A program made the translations under genes and the position numbers. From NCBI GenBank assembly GCA_016213785.1, contig JACQZQ010000003.1, positions 100,792-164,791 on the forward strand: a stretch of 64,000 nt of DNA, given 5' to 3'. The DNA is from Acidobacteriota bacterium. Lineage in GTDB: Bacteria; Acidobacteriota; Blastocatellia; Chloracidobacteriales; JADJPF01. Positions 9,154-19,041 of this stretch are shown here, one piece after another. Position 1 is the stretch's first letter. The number at the start of each line of letters is the position of its first letter. The notes under the pieces were generated by a model. It saw only the letters and a list, made by a program, of their open reading frames with translations. It did no database searches and was not told where the DNA came from.

Positions 9154-11734
9154 AAACTTGCCCAACTTGTACTGCGGTGTTATTAACAGGGTTAGTACGC
9201 ACTACGCCTGTTTCATCCATAAAAAACGAACGCTCGCCGCTTTCGCCATATTTAATTGGAGTAGCAATTATAAAGAATCGTGCAGGACGTTTAGCGGTTG
9301 CTTGGCTAATATAAAGCGTTATTTCATAGCCATTACTTTCACCCTTTGCTAAATCTTCTTCTAATTTTGACTCTGAAACTAGTGTTTGTAGGTCAACATA
9401 GCTACCATTTTTACTTGAAAAGAGGTTTTGCTCTTTTAGTATTTTTGCTAGTAAATTAACAATTGCTGCTTCGTTTTTAGCTACAAAATTAGGTTTAGTT
9501 AAAGGGGGTGTAGGTTTTACAATCTCTGTTTCTTCAACTTTAGCTACTTCATTATCTGGTAAAGGATTGTTCTTAGGGGCTTTAGTTATAGGACTAGTGG
9601 TTTTAACTTCAGGCTTTGGTTCTAAACTCTCATTTTTAGCAATTTCTGGTTTTACTACAGGTTTTTCATTACTAGCATTATTAACTATACTTGGTGAAAT
9701 AGTTGTAGGTAAAGAGTTTGTAGAAGAGTTTGTAGAAGAGTTTGTAGAAGAGTTTGTAGAAGAGTTTGATGGCTTAGAAGGGTTATTACTAGCTGTTAAG
9801 TCTACGCTACTAGGATTTTCTACTGTAGCTTGAGGTGGACTAGGCATATTGCTTAATGTGTTAGCAGATGTAAGAGGAACATCATTAACACGGTTAGTAG
9901 TTGTAAGAGAATTATTAGATGTAGCTGGTGAAGGTGGTAGAGGAGTTTGTGTTGGATTGGTTTTTATTGTTGATAAATTAGAATTGCGAGTCTCAACACT
10001 AGCAATAGTATTATTATCAGATAAAACCTTAGGTGGTTCATACTTAGGCACACCAATTAAAGCTAAAGCTTCTCCAGCTTTTAAGCGTACCTGTTCATTT
10101 TGATCTGCAAGAGCTTGGCGAAGAGCTGGAACTGCTTTAAGATCGCGGCTACGGCCTATTAATAAAGCTGCTAAAACCCTCATTTCGCTACTAGAGTCTT
10201 TTAATGCTGCAATTAGACTATCTGCTGAGGCTGCATCAGCTAGAATTGATATAAGTAGCAGAGCTTGTTGGCGAGTAGCTAAATCATTGTCTGTTAAAGA
10301 GTTTGTTAATTGATTTCTAGCCTCAAGACCAGCTTCCTTAAAAAATAATGATAAACTTGGGCGTAAATCAGGGATACTTGCTAAGTCCACTTGAGCCATT
10401 AGCTTAAGAATAGCTCTTAGTGATTCAGGTTGATGTATTTGGCCTAGAGCAATAGCAGCTAAATTTCTTAATTCTAATGATTTACCTTGAAATACTTCTA
10501 TAAGAGGATCAATTGATTTTGTTGCACCAAGTTTAGCAAGAGAATTAATTGCCGCACCTTTTACACGTTGGTCGCTATCAGTTTTTACTAAATTAGCAAT
10601 AGGGTCAAAGGCTCTTTCATCACCAATACGGCTTAATGCATCTATGGTGGCTTTTCTTGTGTTGCTATCAGGGTCAGAAAGGGTTTGAATTAATGGATCC
10701 ACAGCGCGTTTATCCCCAATTTTTCCTAAGGCTATAACACTATTGGTTCTAGCAACACGGTCTTTATCTTGAAGCGTATCAATTAAGATTGGTAAAGCGC
10801 GTTTATCCCCAATTGTTCCTAAAGAATCAATAGCACGGTTTTTTACACGGCTATCATCTAAATGTACTGCATCCATTAAAGGTTCAACCGCTTGACGATC
10901 TCCTAGACGACCAAGTGAATAGGCTGCATTTGTTCTAACAAATTGGTCAGGATCTCCTAAGGCTTCAATTAAAGGGCGAACGGCACGAATATCATTATTA
11001 CGGCCTAAGGATTCTGCGGCAGCAGAACGTACTAAGCGATCGCTATCTTTTAGGGCTTCAATTAAAGCTAGAGTTGCAGTTTCTCCGCCTGTTTGGCCTA
11101 GAGCTACAGCCGAAGCAGTACGAACATAGTTATTAGGGTCTTTTAGGGCTTTAACTAAGGCTTCAGATGCTTGACGATCTCCAATACGACCTAAAGCTTC
11201 TGCTGCGGCTGTACGTACTTGAGATTCTGCATCTTTAAGTAAAAGGGTAGTTAAACTAGTAATTGCACTAGTATCTCCAATACGACCTAGAGCACCAGCA
11301 GCAGCTGAGCGAGGATAGACATCTGTGTCATTTAATGTAGAGAATAGAGCTTGAATTGCTTTTGCATCGGCAATACGTCCAAGTGCTACAGCCGCACCAC
11401 CTCGGACTTCAGAGCTTGGGTTACGCAGCATTTCTATTAAAGCATCAACAGCCAATTTAGCTTTTAATTCACCTAAAGCTATAGCAGAGGCAGCGCTAAC
11501 AAATTGATCGGAATCTCTAAGAGCACCAATTAATCCAGCAATAGCTTGTTCATCGCCAAGACGACCAAGGTCTTCGGCTGCTTTACGACGAACACGGCGA
11601 TCCTCAGAACGCAAGTCTTTTAATAATTGGACTCGACGAGTTTCTGTATTTTGTTGGCAAAAAGAATAAATAGGAGTTGCTAACAGGAGGGTTAACAAAA
11701 TAAACACACATAAAATAGCTTTTTGTGTTTTCAT
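9125..11734 (-). CDS. Exported HEAT-repeat protein B with pilin-like C-terminal domain
   Basis: An 869-residue protein. A signal peptide (about residues 1-26) is followed by about 17-18 HEAT repeats (about 30-580; DSDQFVSAASAIALGELK type). Next comes a long Pro/Ser/Thr/Asn linker containing an Asn-Ser-Ser-Thr tandem repeat (about residues 656-673), and a C-terminal globular domain from about residue 765. That domain (NGSYVDLQTLV, NGYEITLYIS, RSFFMDETGVVRTNP) resembles the soluble head of pseudopilin/pilin-like proteins; this is a by-eye similarity. The gene precedes and overlaps HEAT gene A. An AAAGAGG ribosome-binding site precedes the ATG. The architecture suggests an extracytoplasmic docking array held apart from a head domain by a flexible tether. 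Confidence 0.85.
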   Translation of the reverse strand: MKTQKAILCVFILLTLLLATPIYSFCQQNTETRRVQLLKDLRSEDRRVRRKAAEDLGRLGDEQAIAGLIGALRDSDQFVSAASAIALGELKAKLAVDALIEMLRNPSSEVRGGAAVALGRIADAKAIQALFSTLNDTDVYPRSAAAGALGRIGDTSAITSLTTLLLKDAESQVRTAAAEALGRIGDRQASEALVKALKDPNNYVRTASAVALGQTGGETATLALIEALKDSDRLVRSAAAESLGRNNDIRAVRPLIEALGDPDQFVRTNAAYSLGRLGDRQAVEPLMDAVHLDDSRVKNRAIDSLGTIGDKRALPILIDTLQDKDRVARTNSVIALGKIGDKRAVDPLIQTLSDPDSNTRKATIDALSRIGDERAFDPIANLVKTDSDQRVKGAAINSLAKLGATKSIDPLIEVFQGKSLELRNLAAIALGQIHQPESLRAILKLMAQVDLASIPDLRPSLSLFFKEAGLEARNQLTNSLTDNDLATRQQALLLISILADAASADSLIAALKDSSSEMRVLAALLIGRSRDLKAVPALRQALADQNEQVRLKAGEALALIGVPKYEPPKVLSDNNTIASVETRNSNLSTIKTNPTQTPLPPSPATSNNSLTTTNRVNDVPLTSANTLSNMPSPPQATVENPSSVDLTASNNPSKPSNSSTNSSTNSSTNSSTNSLPTTISPSIVNNASNEKPVVKPEIAKNESLEPKPEVKTTSPITKAPKNNPLPDNEVAKVEETEIVKPTPPLTKPNFVAKNEAAIVNLLAKILKEQNLFSSKNGSYVDLQTLVSESKLEEDLAKGESNGYEITLYISQATAKRPARFFIIATPIKYGESGERSFFMDETGVVRTNPVNNTAVQVGQVYGNWKQINN
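9714..9768 (-). repeat. 12-bp in-frame tandem repeat (about 4.6 copies)
   Basis: Plus-strand unit GAGTTTGTAGAA, near perfect. On the coding strand it encodes Asn-Ser-Ser-Thr repeats in the linker of HEAT protein B. Any open frame on the opposite strand here is a by-product of the repeat. Confidence 0.92.
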
Positions 11735-11782
11735 AACCAGCCTCTTTATTTAAATTTAGGTATAATCAATAAATCGTAATAA

Positions 11783-12265
11783 TTAATTTGTTGGTTTAAT
11801 CGGGGCTTCTTCTTTTTCTCGTTTTTCCAAATAGTCATGCATATCAGTTATTTGTGCAGGACGGTCTAGATTTCCTACTAGTAGATTACGGACTTTTTTA
11901 GGTAGAAAAAAGCTTGCTAAATTGGAAATAGTTGTTACTAAAGACTTAATATTAGTCTCACCCTCCCAATGCTCTTGAACAACATCATCTGAAGCACGAT
12001 TGATTAACCTAAGCAAAGCAATTGCAACTAGGTAAGTATCATCTACTTGACCAATAAAAGGAAATATATCAGGAATAAAATCTAGAGGAGTAATTACATA
12101 CACAATTACAGCTAATAAAACAGCTTTATCTGCCTTAGACACCCTTGAATCAGCAATTAGGCGGTACATTAATTTAACAAGGTTAGGTAAGAATGTAATT
12201 AGTGAACGCATCCAGGATCGGGCTTGTTTACGGTCTTTAGGATCGTAGGGAATTACGTTCGACAT
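11783..12265 (-). CDS. DUF1232 (YkvA-like) membrane-associated protein
   Basis: A 160-residue protein. The central segment (about residues 40-85), AVIVYVITPLDFIPDIFPF followed by IGQVDD, is the DUF1232 signature: a hydrophobic hairpin with the conserved Pro-x-Asp-x-(I/L)-Pro-Asp core. The function of the family is not established; members are often small envelope or stress-associated proteins. A strong AAGGAG ribosome-binding site lies before the ATG. The charged C-terminus is probably cytoplasmic. It sits between the HEAT pair and the membrane glycosyltransferase pair on the same strand, with short gaps of about 40-50 bases, so co-transcription is possible. Confidence 0.88.
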   Translation of the reverse strand: MSNVIPYDPKDRKQARSWMRSLITFLPNLVKLMYRLIADSRVSKADKAVLLAVIVYVITPLDFIPDIFPFIGQVDDTYLVAIALLRLINRASDDVVQEHWEGETNIKSLVTTISNLASFFLPKKVRNLLVGNLDRPAQITDMHDYLEKREKEEAPIKPTN

Positions 12266-12307
12266 TTTGTTAACTCCTTAAAGTAAATTTTTTTTATTGT
12301 AAATTAG

Positions 12308-14152
12308 TTAAAACGCTTTACCAATAGGTTCAGATAATTCACTAATTAGAATAAAATCAATATTAGCAAGTTTTCGCTTAGGAGTTAAAGGGACTTGGCT
12401 TGGTAGATCAAAAAAAGAAGGCTCAGGATAAATAGGTAGCGGCTCTCCTTTAAGAATAAACTGTATTACAGTATTAGTTTGAGGCGAACCTTTATCTATT
12501 ACTAAATCTCCTTTTGCTTCGGCTAAATATAGCTCTTCACCAGATTCTGATGTAAAAACAGTAAAATTAGTAGAGATTTTCTTTACGCTATGCTCAATAG
12601 TTCTATCTGTAGCATAAAACTTGGTTTGTTTTACTAGTGTATGAACAGTCAATGGTTTTAGTGGATTAAAGTTATTTATAAATCCGCAATCTTGGCAAAG
12701 ATTACGATTTAATACTACGTGCGAACCCACTGCATTTTTATACATAAACTCTTCTGTGTAATTAAAATAGCATGGCCGTTCAAGATAAAAACTTAGCCCA
12801 TTGGAAAATAAATTAAAGAAAAAGAACTTTTCTGGTATGGAAAAGTAAAAATTAAATGGCGCAATAGTGTAATAACTCCCAACCCAAAAAACAGGTTCAT
12901 TTGGTGAAAGCCTTGGTTTAAGAATTTTTGCTAGAGTATGCCCTACAGGACGAGTATAGCTTTTATCCCAAAGCCTATTAAGTTCTTTATGTGTAGTTAA
13001 TAAAGGTGCAGTTAATAAAGAAAGTGAAAATACTACAAGTAGCCCTTTACGTAAGGCAAAATGATGTTCTCTTAAAAGCTGGTCTAAATATTGCCAAACC
13101 ACCATTAAACCTAATGAAAAGAAGTAATAAATGGGAGGGAAAATAACAAGCAAATATCTAGCTTCTTTCCAAGCTACTTGCACAACTAAAGAATATGCTA
13201 GGAAGACTCCCCAAAACCAAAGTAGAAATAGCCAATCTAATTTTCCTTTTCTATGAAAAGCCTTAAACATTCCAACTAGTGAGACTAAAAGCACAGGAGC
13301 CGTAATAAAATGAAATAGATAATTAAACTCTCTACCAAATAAAGCTAAAATAGAGTCACTCGGTCTTTTTTCTTTAACACCCCAAAATTGTTCAATTAAC
13401 CGCGCTGAAACTTCGTTGTAAGCCTCTATTAAATTAATATTTGCTCCAATAGTTACAGAAACATAGTGAAAAAGCACTAATACAAAAGCAGAGGCTATAG
13501 CTACAATCGCCCAATTTTTAATTAACTTTGCCCAATTACCTCTCTGTGTGATAACTGCATAAAGAATACCTACTATACTTAATGGGGCTAGTTGATAGCG
13601 TAAGCTTAGGAGTGCTCCTAATGTAACACCTACGAGTAAATAATTTTCTCTAAGCACAAAACGCCAAAAAAGGAAGATTAGTAGACAAGCAAAGACTTCG
13701 GGCATTAAAAAAATCCAGTAGTGCAAAAATAATGCATTAAAAGCAAGCCCTAAAGTAGCAAGCATTGCATAATGAGGAGGAAGGCTAGTGCGAATCATCC
13801 ACCAAAACATTAGTACAACAGAAAAACCAGAAATAATCATTAAAAAATATGGAAATTTTTCAAAGAAAATAGGTAAGTCTAAAAACTTACTTAAAAATGC
13901 TATAGGAATAAGTAATATAGGGAAAAATGGAGGACGATTTATATCATAACGAGTATGAATCCCAACCCACTCTTTAGCATTATTAAGATATTCAAAACTA
14001 TCATAAAAGTGTACATTACACCTAATAGCAAGCATAATTAAGTAAATTAAAAGTATAGCTAAAATACCTAAGCCAAATTTTTCTACTCTATATAAAGGAA
14101 GAGGTGTTTCTATATTAGGATCTACACTTATATCTGGATTTATAGTTGACAT
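12308..14152 (-). CDS. GT39-like polytopic membrane glycosyltransferase
   Basis: A 614-residue integral membrane protein with about 11 hydrophobic segments in the first 420 residues and a soluble C-terminal part of about 190 residues. The first extracytoplasmic loop has an acidic stretch and then an RPPFFPILL segment (DINRPPFF), as in ArnT/PMT-type GT-C glycosyltransferases, which use polyprenyl-phosphate sugars. The donor and acceptor cannot be told from sequence. The start is 5 bases after the stop of the TMTC-like gene, so the two are clearly co-transcribed. The C-terminal region contains a CQDCG pair that may be structural. The GT-C assignment is good; the substrate is unknown. Confidence 0.8.
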   Translation of the reverse strand: MSTINPDISVDPNIETPLPLYRVEKFGLGILAILLIYLIMLAIRCNVHFYDSFEYLNNAKEWVGIHTRYDINRPPFFPILLIPIAFLSKFLDLPIFFEKFPYFLMIISGFSVVLMFWWMIRTSLPPHYAMLATLGLAFNALFLHYWIFLMPEVFACLLIFLFWRFVLRENYLLVGVTLGALLSLRYQLAPLSIVGILYAVITQRGNWAKLIKNWAIVAIASAFVLVLFHYVSVTIGANINLIEAYNEVSARLIEQFWGVKEKRPSDSILALFGREFNYLFHFITAPVLLVSLVGMFKAFHRKGKLDWLFLLWFWGVFLAYSLVVQVAWKEARYLLVIFPPIYYFFSLGLMVVWQYLDQLLREHHFALRKGLLVVFSLSLLTAPLLTTHKELNRLWDKSYTRPVGHTLAKILKPRLSPNEPVFWVGSYYTIAPFNFYFSIPEKFFFFNLFSNGLSFYLERPCYFNYTEEFMYKNAVGSHVVLNRNLCQDCGFINNFNPLKPLTVHTLVKQTKFYATDRTIEHSVKKISTNFTVFTSESGEELYLAEAKGDLVIDKGSPQTNTVIQFILKGEPLPIYPEPSFFDLPSQVPLTPKRKLANIDFILISELSEPIGKAF

Positions 14153-14157
14153 GGGTT

Positions 14158-16185
14158 TTAATTTTTCAGTCTTTCTTTAAGGCTAGCTAGGTTTTTACTA
14201 GCATTAATGTAGTTTTGGTCTACTTCTAAAGCTTTTTCAAACTCTTGGAGTGCTTCATTGTAGCGTTGTAACTGACTATAAGCTACACCTAAATTATTAT
14301 ATAGCTCAGCTAATAAGATATTTTTTGGCTCAGAAGTCTTTGCTAGATTTATTGCTTTAAGAAATTCATTAGCCGCCTCTTGAAATTGTCCTTCATTAAG
14401 TAAAGCTTTTCCATAAAAATTATAAGTAATAATATTATTTGGTTCTGATAAAGTAGCAAGATAAAAATACTTTAAAGCTTCTTGAGGTTTATTTAAGCTA
14501 GTTAGTATTATTGCTAGATTATATTGTGCCTCAGCAAAATTAGGTTTTAGCTCTATGGCTTTTTCTAATTGAGTTTTAGCCTCATTAAGATTACCAGATT
14601 CAGCTAAAATAACAGCTAGTTCTTGATTAAGTAATGCATCAGGTAACGATAGCTCGATTGCACGCCTAAATGACTTTATTGATTGGGGATAATCTTTACG
14701 CTTATGATAAATTCTTGCCAAATTTAGATAAATATAACTTTGTGCTGGGTCTTCTTTAGGAAAAATTTTAATAGCCTGATTAAATAAGTCTAGTGCTTCA
14801 TCGTATCGACCTTGAAGATAGTAAACATTACCTAACATCCCTTTAGGTGTAGCTTGACTAGGGGCTATGTCTATAGCGCGTTTAAGCTCTTTTTCTGCAA
14901 GTAAAAAATTTCCTTCACCTGCGTAAATAAGTGCTCTTGCCCCTATTGCTTTAGTATTACTAGGAGCAACTCTTACTAGTGATTCTATGTAGTTTCTACT
15001 ATTTAACCAATCAATATTACGCTTGTAACATATTGCTATAGAGCTTATTACAAATATTAAACAAAGTATAATTGATAAATATTTATTATAGTTACTAATT
15101 GAGTAAAGTGCTAAAGCTATTAATAAGCAGATACTTATAGAAGGAAAATATAATAAGCGTTCTGCCATTAAAATGCCTGTAGGAATAAAAATATTAGATA
15201 CTAAACTCATAGTCACAAAGAAAAATAAAATAGCAAAAGCACTAAATCTTTCTCTTTTAATTAACCAGCAACCTAGGCAAAAAATAGAAGCTATTAGGCT
15301 TAAAGAAAAAACTACTGATAGATTAAGGCTAGATGTTTTGGGGATTTGGCTAAAATCATAATCTCCTGCTAAATTAATAGGTAAGATTAATAGCTGAAAA
15401 TACTTAGTAAAAGCTAAAGACATTGTAAAAAATCGGGTGGTAAAATCAATATTTCGCCAGTAAAGCCAAGTCTCAGGTACTCCTAAATTATTTAGTACCA
15501 AAAAGCGAATTAATAAATAAATTAAAGCTAAAGCTAAATAACCACTATAGGCTTTTAATAAACTCTTAATTTGTAATATCCAATTTTTCCAATCTTTACA
15601 GAGGTCTGATAAAATTAAAACTCCTATTAACGTAATTCCACTTTCTTTAGCTATTAGAGAAAGAAAATAGAAAGCTAATGAAAAAGGGTAATAGCGAGAG
15701 TTTTCTTTACTAAGTAAATAGCTAATCCAAGAAAGAAGAGCAAAATTAGCAGTAAGAAGTTCAGCACGACCAGAAATATTACTTACAGCCTCGGTATGAA
15801 TTGGGTGGACAGTAAATATTATTGCAGTAAATAAAGCTAACTTATTAATTTGACTATAGTGATTTACTAACCAGTAGATCATTAGGCTATTAGCTATATG
15901 TAGTAATATATTAACTAAATGATAGCCCCAAGGGTTAAGACCATTTAGAAAGTAATTAAAGGCATAGGTTAGAGAAGTAAGAGGTCTATATAGGCCATTA
16001 GGGTAATGATCTCCCCAATAATTGCTGATAAAGAGTTTAGGCAGAGTAGAAAAACTTTTAATTAGTTCATGTTCAACAATAGTAAAGCGATCATCAACAA
16101 CAAAATCTCCTCCTAAAACATTCCAAAAACATAAAAATGCCAATACAAAAATTAGTAAAGTTACAAAACGATTATTAATAGACAT
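14158..16185 (-). CDS. TMTC-like membrane protein with C-terminal TPRs
   Basis: A 675-residue protein. The first 380 residues contain about 10 membrane segments. The N-terminal loop has the pattern of TMTC/DUF1736 proteins: DFVVDD at about residues 27-32, then GLYRPLTSLTYAFNY and NPWGYHLVNILLH. Residues 400-670 form seven or eight TPRs (AEAQYNLAIILTSLNKPQEA type). Eukaryotic TMTC proteins are O-mannosyltransferases of the GT-C fold; bacterial homologs are common but mostly uncharacterised. The gene is directly followed by a second GT-C-like gene. A role in protein or lipid glycosylation on the outer face of the inner membrane is inferred, with the TPRs binding the acceptor or partners. Confidence 0.85.
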   Translation of the reverse strand: MSINNRFVTLLIFVLAFLCFWNVLGGDFVVDDRFTIVEHELIKSFSTLPKLFISNYWGDHYPNGLYRPLTSLTYAFNYFLNGLNPWGYHLVNILLHIANSLMIYWLVNHYSQINKLALFTAIIFTVHPIHTEAVSNISGRAELLTANFALLSWISYLLSKENSRYYPFSLAFYFLSLIAKESGITLIGVLILSDLCKDWKNWILQIKSLLKAYSGYLALALIYLLIRFLVLNNLGVPETWLYWRNIDFTTRFFTMSLAFTKYFQLLILPINLAGDYDFSQIPKTSSLNLSVVFSLSLIASIFCLGCWLIKRERFSAFAILFFFVTMSLVSNIFIPTGILMAERLLYFPSISICLLIALALYSISNYNKYLSIILCLIFVISSIAICYKRNIDWLNSRNYIESLVRVAPSNTKAIGARALIYAGEGNFLLAEKELKRAIDIAPSQATPKGMLGNVYYLQGRYDEALDLFNQAIKIFPKEDPAQSYIYLNLARIYHKRKDYPQSIKSFRRAIELSLPDALLNQELAVILAESGNLNEAKTQLEKAIELKPNFAEAQYNLAIILTSLNKPQEALKYFYLATLSEPNNIITYNFYGKALLNEGQFQEAANEFLKAINLAKTSEPKNILLAELYNNLGVAYSQLQRYNEALQEFEKALEVDQNYINASKNLASLKERLKN

Positions 16186-16248
16186 ATTTTTATATTATTA
16201 GTCTAGAAAAATGCTAGAAAGATAATAGACGAAAATACTATAAGTTTA

Positions 16249-19041
16249 TTAGAACTTAAGATTTTCTTTAGCACGTTTTGCCAATATGTGATTAGGTACT
16301 ATTTCTAGAGCTTTCTCAAACATTTGATAAGCTTGTTTAAACATATTCATTCTTTGGTAAAGTAGCCCTAATTCAACATGATAATCAGGGTTTCTTGGTT
16401 CAAGCTCAATTGCTCTAGCAAATAGGTCTCTTGCTTTAGAGTAGTCATTTAAGTGGAGTAAGGTTCTAGCTAAAAACATTTTATATTCAGCATTTTGTGG
16501 TGCTACTTCTGTTGCAGCCTGAAAAGCATAATAAGCTTGCTTATAATCATAAGCTTGATAATACTTTACTCCTTTTTCAAACATACTTTGAGCGGCATTT
16601 GTTTGTATGTTAGGTCTATCCTTAAAAGCGTTTAGATTACGTGTTTCAACTATAGGTGTAGTTACTTTTCTATAACTATCATTAGTAGATGAAGGAGCAT
16701 AACTAATAGCAGGTCTAGAATCATTTTTAGTTTGTTGAAAAGCTCTATCTTTAGGCAATTCATTTGTTTGTGGTAATTTAACAGATCTAAAACGATCATA
16801 ATTTTGTCTAGTAATAGGGTTAATCAGTACACGATAAGCTTCTGAGATACGAGTAAAGATTTTTTCTAAATCATTACGAAGACTTAAATTATATTTGGCT
16901 AATTGACTATGATGGTCTGGATGAAATTTTTGGGATTGAATTGTATAAGCTTGTTTAATTTCCTCATCTGTAGCATTACGTGTTAAGTTTAGCAAAGCAT
17001 AGTAGTTAGTATTTTCTAAGTTAGTTAAAACATTTTCTACTTCATAACAAAAAGTAGCAGCGCTCTGCATATCAAAAGCAGGTGTTTGAGGCTTACGGTT
17101 AACAATTATTTGAGAAATAGACACTGCTTCTTCATCTTCATTTACTATTTCTTCTTTAACCCACTCAAGCAACCCTACGGCAAGTAGTCCACAAAGTGTT
17201 CTAATAGTTTCATCTTCTGGTAATCCTCCCATTGAGAGAATTTCCTCTATTGAACGGGCATTCTCAATACGTGAAACTATAAAAGCTTCTTTAGGGTTAA
17301 GATTAATAGACTGGTAAAGTAGAATAGGGTCTTTAGTAACACATACTTTCCAGCGAAAATCACCTAGCCACTTTTTTATTAAGTCAATATTTTTAATTCT
17401 ACGTAACCCTTCAAAAATAATATCTGCTGTAGAGATGGAAAGTTTAATAGAGCTTTTTCTAGGGGTTTCTCTACGAATTTCATATTTTCCGCTTTCCCAA
17501 GAAAATAGCGAGTAAGTAATTTCACAAAATTGTTCAGAAATTAAGGTTTTTAAGTCTTCAGGAGAAATCCAACCACCTTTAATTAAAGCCGTTCCAAAAC
17601 GTAAACTCTTCTCTTTCATTACCTTAGAAACACTATCAAAGGTTTGTTTATTTATACGGCCAACCTTAAGCATTACTTCGCCAAAACCATCTTCTTCTAA
17701 AGAGCTTTTAGCATAAATAATTGCACCTTGTTCAAAATAAAGTGTTTTAGTAGCTATAATACTTAGACAAGAAAGTCTACCGCTTAGGCGTTCTCTATGG
17801 ATACGTCTAAGCAGAAAAGGAAATGGCATATCCTGAAATTGTCCTACTTCATCTGCTGGTTGGTCTACTACATCAAAACCTTGGGATTCGCTTAAACTAC
17901 CAAAAGCAAAACTACCAGAATTTTCTGCTATGCTATTAATAGGAGAAGTCCAATTTTCTATTGGAGGAACATCTTTAGGTAAAAAGGCTTTAGGCTGTTC
18001 TAAAACAGCTTGAACAACAGGTTTTGGTGCTTGTTGAACAACCTTTTCTGGCGGTCTATTTTCTCTAAAATTATTATTGGTTTCGGGTAGGATTTTTGTA
18101 GAAGTAGGATCAATTGGAAAAGCTCCAGATTTTCTAGAAAATTGTGCTACTAATTTTTGTACTCTACGTTTAAGCTCAGCCGCACTTTTTAGTCGCCTAG
18201 TTAAATCTACTAGTAAAAGATGTGTAAGTAATTCAGCAAATCCCCAACTTACTTCTACTTGTGCCTCCCATTCCATATGTTTAGTAGTATGGTTAAACAT
18301 TTTACTTGGGTGTATTCCTGTTAGTAAGTAAAGTATTGTTGCTCCAACAGCATAAAGATCGCTTTGTGTTACTGGAGAACCTATTATTTGTTCTGGAGGA
18401 GCATAGCCTGGAGAACCTATTAGGGTTTGATAACTAGTCTTTGCGCTTGCAGCCTGATAAACAGCGCCAAAATCAATTAATTGAATTTTTCCATTTTCAT
18501 GACGCATTAAATTTTGAGGCTTAATATCTCGGTGAATTATTGAAGGGTTTTGATTATGTAAATACTCAAGTATATCTGAGAGTTCTAATAATACTTCACA
18601 GGCTTCTTGTTCGCTAAAAGTTTTTTTACGGCTTTTTAGTTCATCATAAAGAGTTTGTCCAGGAATCCAATCTTGGACTAAGTAAGAATAGCCCCCTTCT
18701 GCAAAATAGGCATAAAGTTTAGGGATGCCAGGATGTTGCAGGTTTAATAATACTTTAGCTTCTCTTTGAAAAAGGCGTTCTGCTGTTACAGCAGGATCTT
18801 CTTCAGATTCATCAGGAGTTTCTGTAATATGAGGAAAAAGTTCTTTTAGTACACGGTATTCTCCAAAGCAATCTGTATCCTTAACTAAATAAGTTATGCC
18901 AAATCCCCCTTTACCAATCATTCTTTCTATTTCATAACGATTACGTAAAACTAGATTTGCATATAATCCACGACAATTTGAACAGCGCCCAGTAGCATTT
19001 GGTCTAATATCAGCACAGCGGGGATTAGAGCATTTTGTCAT
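16249..19041 (-). CDS. Ser/Thr kinase fused to DUF4388, J-domain and TPRs
   Basis: A 930-residue cytoplasmic protein with an unusual chain of domains. Residues 4-23 form a zinc ribbon (Cys4, Cys9, Cys20, Cys23). Residues 36-300 are a Hanks-type kinase with glycine loop GKGGFG (43-48), Lys66, Glu94, catalytic HRDIKPQN (170-177) and DFG (190-192), so it should be active. After a Pro-rich linker, about residues 400-505 are a DUF4388/PatA-type domain (LSGRLSCLS, LYFEQGAIIYAKS). About residues 680-755 are a J-domain with intact HPD (707-709), and about 820-930 hold three TPRs. A transcript from the 447-base gap upstream is likely. No transmembrane segment is seen. The J-domain suggests the kinase recruits an Hsp70, but no partner is proven. 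Confidence 0.92.
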   Translation of the reverse strand: MTKCSNPRCADIRPNATGRCSNCRGLYANLVLRNRYEIERMIGKGGFGITYLVKDTDCFGEYRVLKELFPHITETPDESEEDPAVTAERLFQREAKVLLNLQHPGIPKLYAYFAEGGYSYLVQDWIPGQTLYDELKSRKKTFSEQEACEVLLELSDILEYLHNQNPSIIHRDIKPQNLMRHENGKIQLIDFGAVYQAASAKTSYQTLIGSPGYAPPEQIIGSPVTQSDLYAVGATILYLLTGIHPSKMFNHTTKHMEWEAQVEVSWGFAELLTHLLLVDLTRRLKSAAELKRRVQKLVAQFSRKSGAFPIDPTSTKILPETNNNFRENRPPEKVVQQAPKPVVQAVLEQPKAFLPKDVPPIENWTSPINSIAENSGSFAFGSLSESQGFDVVDQPADEVGQFQDMPFPFLLRRIHRERLSGRLSCLSIIATKTLYFEQGAIIYAKSSLEEDGFGEVMLKVGRINKQTFDSVSKVMKEKSLRFGTALIKGGWISPEDLKTLISEQFCEITYSLFSWESGKYEIRRETPRKSSIKLSISTADIIFEGLRRIKNIDLIKKWLGDFRWKVCVTKDPILLYQSINLNPKEAFIVSRIENARSIEEILSMGGLPEDETIRTLCGLLAVGLLEWVKEEIVNEDEEAVSISQIIVNRKPQTPAFDMQSAATFCYEVENVLTNLENTNYYALLNLTRNATDEEIKQAYTIQSQKFHPDHHSQLAKYNLSLRNDLEKIFTRISEAYRVLINPITRQNYDRFRSVKLPQTNELPKDRAFQQTKNDSRPAISYAPSSTNDSYRKVTTPIVETRNLNAFKDRPNIQTNAAQSMFEKGVKYYQAYDYKQAYYAFQAATEVAPQNAEYKMFLARTLLHLNDYSKARDLFARAIELEPRNPDYHVELGLLYQRMNMFKQAYQMFEKALEIVPNHILAKRAKENLKF

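Noticed and set aside
9567..10103. Two plus-strand frames opposite HEAT gene B
   Set aside because: Their low-complexity products come from the 12-bp tandem repeat and the Ser/Thr-rich linker read backwards.
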